Source: Mycolicibacterium holsaticum DSM 44478 = JCM 12374
GTDB taxonomy: Bacteria > Actinomycetota > Actinomycetes > Mycobacteriales > Mycobacteriaceae
Length of the DNA stretch: 64,000 nt
Assembly: GCF_019645835.1 (NCBI RefSeq)
Contig: NZ_CP080998.1
Span: 620,001 to 684,000 of the forward strand
Reading direction: 5' to 3'
Shown here: positions 28,535 to 37,180 of the stretch, piece after piece
Numbering within the stretch: the stretch's first letter is position 1
How the letters are laid out: each line of letters begins with the position of its first letter
Notes under the pieces: generated by a model
Databases searched by the model: none
What the model saw: only the letters and a program-made list of their open reading frames with translations
What the model was told of the DNA's origin: nothing
Translations under genes and position numbers: made by a program

Positions 28535-29428
28535 TCAACGCTCGGCAGCGATGAGCTGGCCCAACTGGGCGAACCCGTTGTGCCGCTGGGCCTCCAGTGC
28601 CCAGATCACGGCGATCACCGGTAGCGGCGCCAACGCCGCCCACCAGTTGGCGCCCGCGGGTAGCAAGTCGGCGATCACCTGCGCCCGCGGCGTTCCGTTC
28701 ACCGTGGCGGGCAGCCAGTCGTTGAGCAACGTCTCGAGCAGTCGGGTGGTCTCGAACGGTCCGAGGGTGGTTGCGATAACCCAACTGAACCAGCCGATCC
28801 CCAGCGCCCACGGCCACGCCAGCAACAGCGATTGCTTGTCGACGAGATCCGCTGCGCAGCGCACGGTCTCCGCGAGGAAAGCGAAGCCCAGGGCGGCCAA
28901 CAGCACCCCGATCTGCGCGGCGAGCAGGTCGTCGAGCACCGAATGCGCTAAGTCCGCGTCACGACGTGTCGGCAGCCCGATCGCCAGCGCCACGACGCCC
29001 GCAAGCAGGGCCAGTGTCGCCAGCCTGGCGGTGGTGTCGCTGACCCGATCGAACGAGTCCACGACGGTGCGCACCACCAGCCGCGACGATTCCGTCGGAC
29101 TGGTCCGGTAGAACACCACGAGCACCAGTCCTGAGACCGCGGTGGCGATCGCCCACGTCACCACCGCCGTGCCCACGGCCGTCAGCGCAACCGAACCCAG
29201 CAGCGGCACCACCACGTCGTCGGTGTTCACGCCGGAGCGGATGACCAGCAGCGGCACCGCGCCAAAGGCCAGCACCCCCACCAGCCGCAGCACCAGCGGA
29301 AAGGTGAACCGGGTCAGGTCGGCGGGATTGAGGTCCAGCTTGCGATGACGGACGGTGTCGATCTCAGCGCGCAGCACCGACCGCAGATGAGACGCCCAGC
29401 GCGACGGCCCCTTCCGCGAGCCGGTCAA
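28535..29428 (-). CDS. Multi-pass membrane protein of unknown function
   Basis: The 297-residue protein has about six hydrophobic helices (for example VLRLVGVLAFGAVPLLVI, ALTAVGTAVVTWAIATAV, LATLALLAGVVALAIGL and ALGIGWFSWVIATTL) and basic N-terminal residues. I see no transporter or enzyme motif. Translation probably starts at TTG 29426-29428, which overlaps the stop of the upstream alcohol dehydrogenase (TTGA), so the two are coupled. In M. tuberculosis a membrane protein of similar size (Rv3555c) is next to fadA6 but on the other strand, so orthology is uncertain. Confidence 0.7.
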   Translation of the reverse strand: MTGSRKGPSRWASHLRSVLRAEIDTVRHRKLDLNPADLTRFTFPLVLRLVGVLAFGAVPLLVIRSGVNTDDVVVPLLGSVALTAVGTAVVTWAIATAVSGLVLVVFYRTSPTESSRLVVRTVVDSFDRVSDTTARLATLALLAGVVALAIGLPTRRDADLAHSVLDDLLAAQIGVLLAALGFAFLAETVRCAADLVDKQSLLLAWPWALGIGWFSWVIATTLGPFETTRLLETLLNDWLPATVNGTPRAQVIADLLPAGANWWAALAPLPVIAVIWALEAQRHNGFAQLGQLIAAER

Positions 29429-30540
29429 GAATGATCGTGGATGACGACGCCGCGGATGTTGCGGCCGGCGAGCATATCGTCGTAGGCGTCGGTGATCTCG
29501 TCGAGCTTGTACTCGTGGGTCACCGTCTCGTCGAGCAGCAGCTTGCCGTCGCGGTAGAGGTCGAGCAGCCGGGGAATGTCGGCGCGCGGGTTGGCCTCGC
29601 CGTAGAGGCTGCCGAGCAGACGCTTCTGGAAGAGCGTGAACATCATCATCGGCAGGGTCGGTGTCATGTCGGTCATCGCCGCGATCGCGGTCATCACCAC
29701 CGCACCGCCCTTGCGCACGAGGTTGAGCGCGTCCTCGATCATCGGGCCTTCCAGCAACCCCATGGTCAGCAGCACCGAGTCGGCCATCACGCCGCGGGTG
29801 AGGTCACCGACGAGCTGCATCGCTTCGGCTGTCGACGTCGCGAAGTGGGTGGCGCCGAACAGAAAAGCCTTGTCCCGCTTGCTCTCCACGAGATCGACGA
29901 CGATGATCCTGTCCGCACCGGCCAGCCGCGCACCCTGGATCGCGCCGCTGCCGATCCCCCCGCATCCGATGACCACCACGGTGTCGCCCGGGCGCACCTT
30001 GGCGGTGTTGACCGCCGATCCCCAGCCCGTCGTCACCCCGCAGCCCAGCAGACAGGCCCGCGACAGCGGAATGTCGTCGTCGATCTTGACGACGGAGGCC
30101 TCGGGCACCGTGCCGTATTGGGAGAAGGTGCCGACGAGCGCCATCGCCCCGACATCCGTGCCGTTGAGATGACGACGGTAGGTGCCGTCCAATTGGGTGC
30201 CGGTCATGATCATCGCGCCGAGATCGCACAGGTTCTGCTGGCCCGTGGAACACCACCGGCAGCGACCGCACGCCGGCAGGAACGATGCGACCACATGGTC
30301 GCCGGGCGCCAAACCAGGCACGTCCGGGCCGACCTCCTGCACGACGCCCGCGCCCTCGTGGCCGCCGACGAGCGGCAGCGGCCCAGGCAGATCACCTCGT
30401 TGGACGTGTTCGTCGGAATGGCAGAGCCCAGTGGCTTCCCACGCCACCAGCACCTCGCCCGACTGGGGCGGATCCAAGTCGAGCTCCTCGATGCTCCAGC
30501 CCGCGCCGAACTCCCACAAAACCGCTGCCTTCGTCTTCAT
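29425..30540 (-). CDS. Zinc-dependent alcohol dehydrogenase, NDMA-dependent/class III-like
   Basis: This 371-residue medium-chain dehydrogenase has the catalytic zinc ligands Cys40 (TGLCHSDEH) and a His in GGHEGAG, four structural-zinc cysteines in CGRCRWCSTGQQNLC, and the nucleotide-binding VVVIGCGGIGSG. The sequence type, including GCGVTTGWGSAVNTA, fits the actinobacterial NDMA-dependent (tightly bound NAD) alcohol dehydrogenase group. The substrate is unknown. The start is ATG 30538-30540. It overlaps the membrane-protein gene downstream by four bases. Its position replaces the ferredoxin gene fdxB found near here in M. tuberculosis. Confidence 0.85.
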   Translation of the reverse strand: MKTKAAVLWEFGAGWSIEELDLDPPQSGEVLVAWEATGLCHSDEHVQRGDLPGPLPLVGGHEGAGVVQEVGPDVPGLAPGDHVVASFLPACGRCRWCSTGQQNLCDLGAMIMTGTQLDGTYRRHLNGTDVGAMALVGTFSQYGTVPEASVVKIDDDIPLSRACLLGCGVTTGWGSAVNTAKVRPGDTVVVIGCGGIGSGAIQGARLAGADRIIVVDLVESKRDKAFLFGATHFATSTAEAMQLVGDLTRGVMADSVLLTMGLLEGPMIEDALNLVRKGGAVVMTAIAAMTDMTPTLPMMMFTLFQKRLLGSLYGEANPRADIPRLLDLYRDGKLLLDETVTHEYKLDEITDAYDDMLAGRNIRGVVIHDHS

Positions 30541-30585
30541 GCGGTGAGTGTAGGAAGGGGCGGCAGCAGAAGTCGCCGAATCGCT

Positions 30586-30737
30586 CTACTGCGCGAGTCC
30601 AGCCCGGGCCTTCTGGGCGTTGATCTCGGGGAACCGGATGATGCTCTTGGCCGCGACAGGCGCCGGACGATGTCGGCAACGCCCATCGCGATGAACATCA
30701 CCGCCAGCGCGCTCACGGGATGTCCCTGATCCGACAT
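30586..30737 (-). pseudogene. Frameshifted small membrane-protein gene
   Basis: From ATG 30735-30737 the minus strand reads MSDQGHPVSALAVMFIAMGV and then ADIVRRL. Around 30650 the sensible sequence moves to a neighbouring frame, which continues AAKSIIRFPEINAQKARAGL and stops at 30586. Removing two bases, or adding one, near 30650-30660 would restore one product of about 50 residues with a single hydrophobic helix. The reconstruction is from sequence plausibility only; without alignment it may be two chance frames. Confidence 0.4.
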
Positions 30738-30823
30738 CGGCCAGCGCGGAGTTCAGCGCGCGGTGCGCGACGCCGCGGTCCGCGACGAGGCGTGAGCCGA
30801 CAACGTCGCCGCGCGGCAGGAAA

Positions 30824-31894
30824 CTACCCGATGAAGGCGGCGGCCGACCGCAGGTGTTCGACCGCCTCGTCGACAATCGATGCGACCAGCTCGGCGCACG
30901 ACGGGAGGTCGTCCAGGATGCCCGCGACCTGCCCGGACGCCAACACGCCCGCGTCGGTGTTGCCTTCCACCAGGCCGGCCTTCAGCAGCATCGGGGTGTT
31001 GGCCGCCATCACGACCTGCGACCACGTCAACTCCTTGCCGTGCCGCATCGCCAGGCCGTCTTTGACCATCGACCGCCACGTCATCCCGGACATCTTCTTG
31101 AACTTCTGGGCGTTGCGCACTGCCGCGGTGAAGCCCCGAAGCCGTGAGCCGCTCTCGAGCTTCTCGACGAGACCGGTGCGCAGCACGCGGTGCGGCATGC
31201 CGTCGACGCGCGTGGAGACAACGGTGCCGTCCAGCCCCGACTCCAGGTAGCGCCGTTTGACCGCATCGGGCACCGTGGAGTCCGCCGTGAGCAGGAACCG
31301 GGTTCCCATCGCAACGCCTGCCGCCCCGTAGGACAGCGCCGCCGCAAGCCCGCGCCCGTCGAAGAAGCCGCCCGCGGCCACCACCGGAATGTCCACCGCG
31401 TCGAGAACGGATGGCAGCAGCAGCGTCGTCGCGATCGGGCCGGTGTGCCCGCCGCCTTCGCCGCCCTGCACGATCACGGCGTCCGCGCCCCAGCCGGCGA
31501 CCTTCTTGGCATGCTTGGCCAGCCCGACCGACGGAATCACCACCACGCCTGCCTCTTTGAGCTTGGCGATCAGGTCCGGTTTGGGGGCGAGCGCGAAGGA
31601 TGCCACCCGGACGCCCTCGCGGATCAGCAGGTCGATGCGCTCGTTCGCGTCGCCCGCGTCGGCGCGGATGTTGATGCCGAACGGCTTGTCGGTCGAGCTC
31701 TTCACCTTCGTGACCGCGGCCTGCAATTCCTCGAGGGTCATGGTCGCCGACGCCAGGATGCCGAGACCGCCCGCGTTGGAGGTCGCCGACACCAGCCGCG
31801 CACCGGCCACCCAGCCCATACCGGTCTGCACGACCGGATGCTCGATGCCGATGAGTTCGGTCAGCGGCGTGCGCAGCTTACTCGACGGAGTCAC
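30824..31894 (-). CDS. ipdC: Flavin-dependent oxidoreductase IpdC (nitronate monooxygenase-like)
   Basis: The 356-residue protein has the 2-nitropropane-dioxygenase/FMN TIM-barrel pattern: PVVQTGMGWVAGARLVSA at the N-terminus, DAVIVQGGEGGGHTG as FMN phosphate loop, and VVAAGGFFDGRGLAAAL. In the known pathway IpdC (Rv3553) is thought to introduce the ring double bond that gives HIEC-CoA, the EchA20 substrate. The start GTG at 31892-31894 shares GTGA with the ipdB stop. It is the last gene of echA20-ipdA-ipdB-ipdC, read from the KstR2 operator at 34312. Confidence 0.9.
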   Translation of the reverse strand: MTPSSKLRTPLTELIGIEHPVVQTGMGWVAGARLVSATSNAGGLGILASATMTLEELQAAVTKVKSSTDKPFGINIRADAGDANERIDLLIREGVRVASFALAPKPDLIAKLKEAGVVVIPSVGLAKHAKKVAGWGADAVIVQGGEGGGHTGPIATTLLLPSVLDAVDIPVVAAGGFFDGRGLAAALSYGAAGVAMGTRFLLTADSTVPDAVKRRYLESGLDGTVVSTRVDGMPHRVLRTGLVEKLESGSRLRGFTAAVRNAQKFKKMSGMTWRSMVKDGLAMRHGKELTWSQVVMAANTPMLLKAGLVEGNTDAGVLASGQVAGILDDLPSCAELVASIVDEAVEHLRSAAAFIG

Positions 31895-32633
31895 CTTATC
31901 TCCTTGTCCCGCAGGCCTTTCGGGTCGATCGCCGTGCGCAGGATCTCCAGCTCGCGTTCGGATGGCAACCGGGTCTGCTCGGCTTTGTCCAGGTCGTGCA
32001 CCTCAAAGGCGGTGTTTTCGGCCACCTCATCGGGCCTGATGCCGGGATGCAGCGATACCGCTCGCATCTGGTGATCGGGCCCGTTGAAGTCGAAAACGCC
32101 GAGGTTGGTCACCACCCGGTACACGTTGACGAACCGGTAGGCGGGGTTGTCCGGATCCACCTTGTCCCAACCGATGCCAGACACCACGTCGACGGTGTCG
32201 CCGAAGACCCGCGTGGAATGGTTGCCCACCCAGTAGCTGGTGGCGTGGTTGATGGTGTTGCCGGGCGCGCCGCGCACGCCGAACATCTGTCGGGTGGGTT
32301 GCTGCAGCGGCCCGAACGCCGACAGGTTCTGGTTGCCGTAGCGGTCGATCTGGTTGGCGCCCATCACCACATGGCGACGACCCCAGGTCAGCGTTTCGAA
32401 GACGCGGCCGAACGGCATCCAGCCCTCGATGGCGCCCGCGGCGCCGATCGCGGGGGTGTCGGCCAGCAGGCGGGCCTCGCCGTCGGTGAGCAGGATGTCG
32501 GGGGAGAACGTCAGCCGCGCCAGCCGCGCGCCGATCGACGCCATCGTCGTCATCGGGCTCACCATGATCTCGCCGGCGTCGCGGAACAGGTCCGCGCACG
32601 CCACCGCGCACACTTCGGGACGGCTCACGGACA

Positions 32634-32634
<1 letters not shown>
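31891..32634 (-). CDS. ipdB: COCHEA-CoA hydrolase beta subunit IpdB
   Basis: IpdB, with IpdA, hydrolytically opens the last steroid ring (ring C of COCHEA-CoA). It is a class I CoA-transferase-like fold that works without CoA transfer. The 247-residue protein has ADLFRDAGEIMVSPMT, ILLTDGEARL and GANQIDRYGNQN, a glycine-rich segment seen in CoA-transferase beta chains. ATG 32632-32634 overlaps the ipdA stop by one base; the longer upstream frame is a shadow of ipdA. Both subunits are of normal size. Confidence 0.93.
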
Positions 32635-33520
<886 letters not shown>

Positions 33521-33524
<4 letters not shown>

Positions 33525-34276
33525 TTCGATCCCTTGTCAGTACCGGCGAACGCGTCACGATGCTCGTCGGACACACCGGCGAGGTTCAGCTCGAACGTAA
33601 AGCCCTGCTCCATGCGATATCTCGCGTTCACCGGCTGGACGTCGATGAAGTTCAGCGCCTCCTTGGCGGCGCGGATCACCCGGGTGTCCTTGGCGGCGAT
33701 GTCGCGGGCCACGCGCAGCGCGGCTTCGTCGAGTTCGGCGCGCGGCACCACCTCGTGCACCGAGCCGAAGTGGTGCAGCGTGTCGGCGGTGACGGTGGCC
33801 GCGGTGAAGAACAGCCGGCGCATCATGTGCTGGGGCACCAGCCGCGACAGGTGGGTGGCCGCGCCCAACGCGCCGCGCTCCACCTCCGGCAGGCCGAACG
33901 TCGCGTCGTCGGAGGCGACGATGACGTCGGCGTTGCCCACCAGGCCGATGCCGCCGCCGACGCAGAAGCCGTTGACGGCGGCCACCACGGGAACCGCGCA
34001 TTCGTAGACGGCCTTGAAGGCGGCGAAGCAGCCGCGGTTGGCGTCGATCAGCGCGGTGAAGCCCTGAGTGCGCTGCATCTCCTTGATGTCCACGCCGGCG
34101 TTGAACCCGCGCCCCTCGGCGCGCAGGATCACGACGTGCGTCGTCGGGTCCTGGCCGGCCTTGGTGACGGCGTCGGCGAGTTCGAACCAGCCACGCGAGG
34201 GGATCGCGTTGACCGGCGGATAGTCGACGGTGACCGAGACGATGCCCGGTTCGGTAATCGTATGAGTGATGGTCAT
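33521..34276 (-). CDS. echA20: Crotonase-family ring D hydrolase EchA20
   Basis: EchA20 hydrolyses ring D of HIEC-CoA to COCHEA-CoA. The 251 residues have the crotonase oxyanion-hole regions ILRAEGRGFNAGVDIKEM and AVNGFCVGGGIGLVGNAD, and GLPEVERGALGAATHLSRLV, which in most crotonases holds catalytic acid residues. The start is ATG 34274-34276; an upstream in-frame ATG at 34337-34339 would cross the KstR2 operator and is rejected. First gene of the leftward echA20-ipdA-ipdB-ipdC operon. Confidence 0.93.
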
Positions 34277-34311
34277 CAAAGCTCCCGAGCACTTCCTGGG
34301 TACGGTAGGAA

Positions 34312-34325
34312 AGCAAGCACTTGCT
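34312..34325. promoter_or_regulatory. KstR2 operator between echA20 and the SDR operon
   Basis: AGCAAGCACTTGCT matches ANCAAGNNCTTGNT exactly and extends one base on each side to 7-base perfect arms (34311-34326). It lies 35 bases before echA20 and 15 before the divergent SDR gene. Confidence 0.94.
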
Positions 34326-34340
34326 TGGTACGCTAGCACA

Positions 34341-35117
34341 GTGACCGACCGCCCAGAGATAAACCTCGGACTTCACGACAGGGTCGTGCTGGTGACCGGC
34401 GGCGTCCGCGGCGTCGGCGCAGGCATCAGCGCCGTCTTCGCCGCCCAGGGCGCCACCGTCGTCACCTGCGCGCGCAGGCCAGTGGAGGGTTCACCCTACG
34501 AGTTCCACAGCTGCGACGTGCGCGACGACGACTCAGTGGCTGCCCTGATCAAGGCCATCGCCGATCGCCACGGCCGCCTCGACGTGGTGGTCAACAACGC
34601 GGGCGGGTCGCCGTACGTGCCCGCCGCGGAGGCGTCGGCGAAGTTCAGTACCAAGATCGTCGAGCTCAATCTGCTTGGGCCGCTTTCAGTCTCGACCCAC
34701 GCGAACGCCGTCATGCAGGGTCAGGCGCGCGGCGGCTCGATCATCAACGTGGCCAGCGTCAGCGGCAGACGTCCGACGCCCGGCACCGTCGCCTACGGCG
34801 CGGCCAAGGCGGGCATGGAGAGCATCACCAGCACGCTCGCGGTGGAATGGGCCCCGAAGGTGCGGGTCAACTCCGTGGTCGTCGGGATGGTCGAGACCGA
34901 ACAGTCTGAATTGTTCTACGGCGACGCGGATTCCATCGCCGCGATCTCGAAGAACGTGCCGCTGGGCAGGTTGGCCACTCCGGCTGACGTCGGGTGGGCC
35001 GCGGCGTTCCTCGCATCCGACGCCGCGTCGTACATCAGCGGGGCGTCGCTGGAGGTGCACGGCGGCGGCGAGCCGCCGCACTATCTGTCCACCACCACAG
35101 CTGACATCAAACAATAA
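34341..35117 (+). CDS. Short-chain dehydrogenase, Rv3549c-like
   Basis: The 258-residue SDR has VTGGVRGVGAG at the nucleotide loop, NNAG, INVASVSGRRP with the Ser, and Y-x3-K in AYGAAKAG. It corresponds in position to Rv3549c of the KstR2 regulon; its substrate is not established. The start is GTG 34341, 15 bases from the KstR2 operator and six bases after a possible -10 (TACGCT, 34329-34334), so the mRNA is probably leaderless. Followed by the second SDR after 14 bases. Confidence 0.88.
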   Translation: MTDRPEINLGLHDRVVLVTGGVRGVGAGISAVFAAQGATVVTCARRPVEGSPYEFHSCDVRDDDSVAALIKAIADRHGRLDVVVNNAGGSPYVPAAEASAKFSTKIVELNLLGPLSVSTHANAVMQGQARGGSIINVASVSGRRPTPGTVAYGAAKAGMESITSTLAVEWAPKVRVNSVVVGMVETEQSELFYGDADSIAAISKNVPLGRLATPADVGWAAAFLASDAASYISGASLEVHGGGEPPHYLSTTTADIKQ

Positions 35118-35131
35118 AGGAGACAACGGAT

Positions 35132-36037
35132 ATGGGACTGCTCGACGGCCGCGTGGTCATCGTGACGGGTGCAGGTGGCGGGATCGGACGGGCGCATGCG
35201 CTGGCGTTCGCCGCCGAGGGCGCGCGGGTCGTGGTCAACGACATCGGCGTCGGCCTGGACGGCTCGCCCGCGGGCGGCGGCAGCGCCGCACAAGGTGTCG
35301 TCGACGAGATCACTGCCGCCGGAGGCGAAGCCGTCGCGAACGGGGCCAACGTGGCCGACTGGGCGCAAGCCGAGGGCCTGATCCAGTCGGCGGTCGACGC
35401 GTTCGGCGGGCTCGATGTGCTGGTCAACAACGCCGGCATCGTGCGCGACCGGATGTTCGCCAACACCAGCGAAGAGGAGTTCGACGCCGTCGTCGCCGTA
35501 CACCTCAAGGGCCACTTCGCCACGATGCGCCACGCCGGGTCGTACTGGCGGACCAAGTCCAAGGCGGGCGAGACGGTCGATGCCCGCATCATCAACACCA
35601 GTTCCGGCGCCGGTCTGCAGGGCAGCGTGGGGCAGGCGAACTACAGCGCCGCCAAGGCCGGGATCGCGGCCCTGACGTTGGTCGCTTCCGCGGAGATGGG
35701 GCGCTACGGCGTCACCGTCAACGCGATCGCCCCGTCGGCGCGAACCCGGATGACCGAGACCGTGTTCGCCGACATGATGGCGACCCAGGACAAGGACTTC
35801 GACGCGATGGCGCCGGAAAACGTTTCGCCGCTGGTGGTTTGGCTCGGCAGCGTCGAATCCAAGGACGTCACCGGCCGGATGTTCGAGGTCGAGGGCGGCA
35901 TCGTCCGGGTGGCCGAGGGCTGGGCGCACGGACCGCAGGCCGACAAGGGCGCCCGGTGGGATCCCGCCGAATTGGGCCCGGTGGTCAATGACCTGCTGGC
36001 CAAGGCGCGTCCGCCGGTACCCGTCTACGGGGCCTAG
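35132..36037 (+). CDS. Short-chain dehydrogenase, Rv3548c-like
   Basis: This 301-residue SDR has VTGAGGGIGRAHALAFAAEG, a longer insert after the cofactor domain (DIGVGLDGSPAGGGSAAQG), NNAG, INTSSGAGLQG and NYSAAKAG. The inserted loop and the C-terminal extension are typical of the (3R)-hydroxyacyl-CoA-dehydrogenase-like SDRs of peroxisomal multifunctional enzymes. It corresponds to Rv3548c (about 304 residues). Substrate unknown; as part of the KstR2 operon it probably acts on a C/D-ring acyl-CoA. ATG 35132 follows AAAGGAGA. Confidence 0.88.
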   Translation: MGLLDGRVVIVTGAGGGIGRAHALAFAAEGARVVVNDIGVGLDGSPAGGGSAAQGVVDEITAAGGEAVANGANVADWAQAEGLIQSAVDAFGGLDVLVNNAGIVRDRMFANTSEEEFDAVVAVHLKGHFATMRHAGSYWRTKSKAGETVDARIINTSSGAGLQGSVGQANYSAAKAGIAALTLVASAEMGRYGVTVNAIAPSARTRMTETVFADMMATQDKDFDAMAPENVSPLVVWLGSVESKDVTGRMFEVEGGIVRVAEGWAHGPQADKGARWDPAELGPVVNDLLAKARPPVPVYGA

Positions 36038-36098
36038 GTTTGTAGAGAACTCGGGCGAAACGCCGGTGAACCACCGACCGGCACTTCATGATGGGCAA

Positions 36099-37106
36099 GT
36101 GACGCGTCGCGGGTGGTGCGCCGTTCTCGGCGCAATGTTGTTGGTGTCGGGCGGTTGTGGTGGCCAGCGCGGTGGCGACGACGGGCCGGCGGCTGCCGAA
36201 CCGACGTCCTGCCAGGTCACCGCCGACAGTCGGCTGAGCATCGCGACCGGCAACACGACCGGGGTCTACTACGCGCTCGGCGGCGCGTACGCCGAAGCGA
36301 TCAGCCAGCAGACCGGCGGCACGTTGAAGGCCACCGCCGCGGAGACCTCCGCGTCGGTGCAGAACATTCAGCAGCTCGTCGCGGGCATCCATCAGGTGGC
36401 GTTCTCGCTGGCCGACACCGCCTCTGACGCCGTCAGCGGGACGGCGTCGTTTGACGAGAAGCAGCCGATCGCGGCGCTGACGCGGCTGTATCCCAACTAC
36501 ACGCAGGTCATCGCCCGCGCCGACGCGGGCATCGACACGGTCGCCGACATGCGCGGCAAGCGGGTGTCCACCGGGTCGCCGAACTCGGGCACCGAGGTCA
36601 TCGCCAACCGCATGCTCGAGGCCGCCGGACTCGACCCGGGCAAGGACGTGGCGGCCCAGCGCACCGAACTCGGCAAGACGGTGGAGGGGATGAAGGACGG
36701 CTCGATCGATGCCATGTTCTGGTCGGGCGGGCTACCCACCGGTGGCATCACCGATCTGTTTGTGAGCCAACGCGACCAGGTCAAGTTCATCGACGTGACC
36801 GACCTTTTGCCCAAGCTCCGGGAGCTCAACCCGATCTATGAAGAGGGCGTCATCCCCGCCAGCACGTATGCGACGGCTGCCGACGTCGACACCGTCGTGG
36901 TGCCCAATGTGCTTCTGGTCAAAGACGATATGGACGGCAACACCGCCTGCGTGTTGACCAAGGCGCTGTTTGACCACAGGGCCGAGCTGGTCAAGGTCAA
37001 CCGGGCGGCCGACGGCATCTCGCTCGAGACCGCTCGACAGACCAGCCCGGTGCCGCTGCATCCCGGTGCGCAGCGGGCGCTCGACGAGCTCGGTGCGCCC
37101 AGCTGA
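36099..37106 (+). CDS. TAXI-family TRAP transporter solute-binding lipoprotein
   Basis: The 335-residue protein begins at GTG 36099 with a hydrophobic signal ending MLLVSGGCGG, an acceptable though atypical lipobox, so it is probably a lipoprotein. The mature part is a TAXI-type extracytoplasmic receptor: IATGNTTGVYYALGGAYAEA, then TEVIANRMLEAAGLDP and DGSIDAMFWSGGLPT. Such receptors deliver organic acids to a TRAP permease. The next gene encodes that permease. It follows the KstR2-controlled SDR gene by 61 bases on the same strand with no clear terminator, so it may belong to the regulon. Ligand unknown. Confidence 0.86.
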   Translation: MTRRGWCAVLGAMLLVSGGCGGQRGGDDGPAAAEPTSCQVTADSRLSIATGNTTGVYYALGGAYAEAISQQTGGTLKATAAETSASVQNIQQLVAGIHQVAFSLADTASDAVSGTASFDEKQPIAALTRLYPNYTQVIARADAGIDTVADMRGKRVSTGSPNSGTEVIANRMLEAAGLDPGKDVAAQRTELGKTVEGMKDGSIDAMFWSGGLPTGGITDLFVSQRDQVKFIDVTDLLPKLRELNPIYEEGVIPASTYATAADVDTVVVPNVLLVKDDMDGNTACVLTKALFDHRAELVKVNRAADGISLETARQTSPVPLHPGAQRALDELGAPS

Positions 37107-37180
37107 CCGCCGCAGCCGAAGCGGCGGGACAACCGACCGGATATGAGGAAGACAAGCCGGCCCGCGCGCTGACCGGCTGG

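Noticed and set aside
29431..30729. Plus-strand open frame of 432 codons opposite the alcohol dehydrogenase
   Set aside because: Antisense to a gene with complete zinc and NAD motifs; composition is that of a shadow.
34274..34339. EchA20 start at the ATG of 34337-34339
   Set aside because: It would put the KstR2 operator inside the coding sequence and adds 21 residues unlike the crotonase family.
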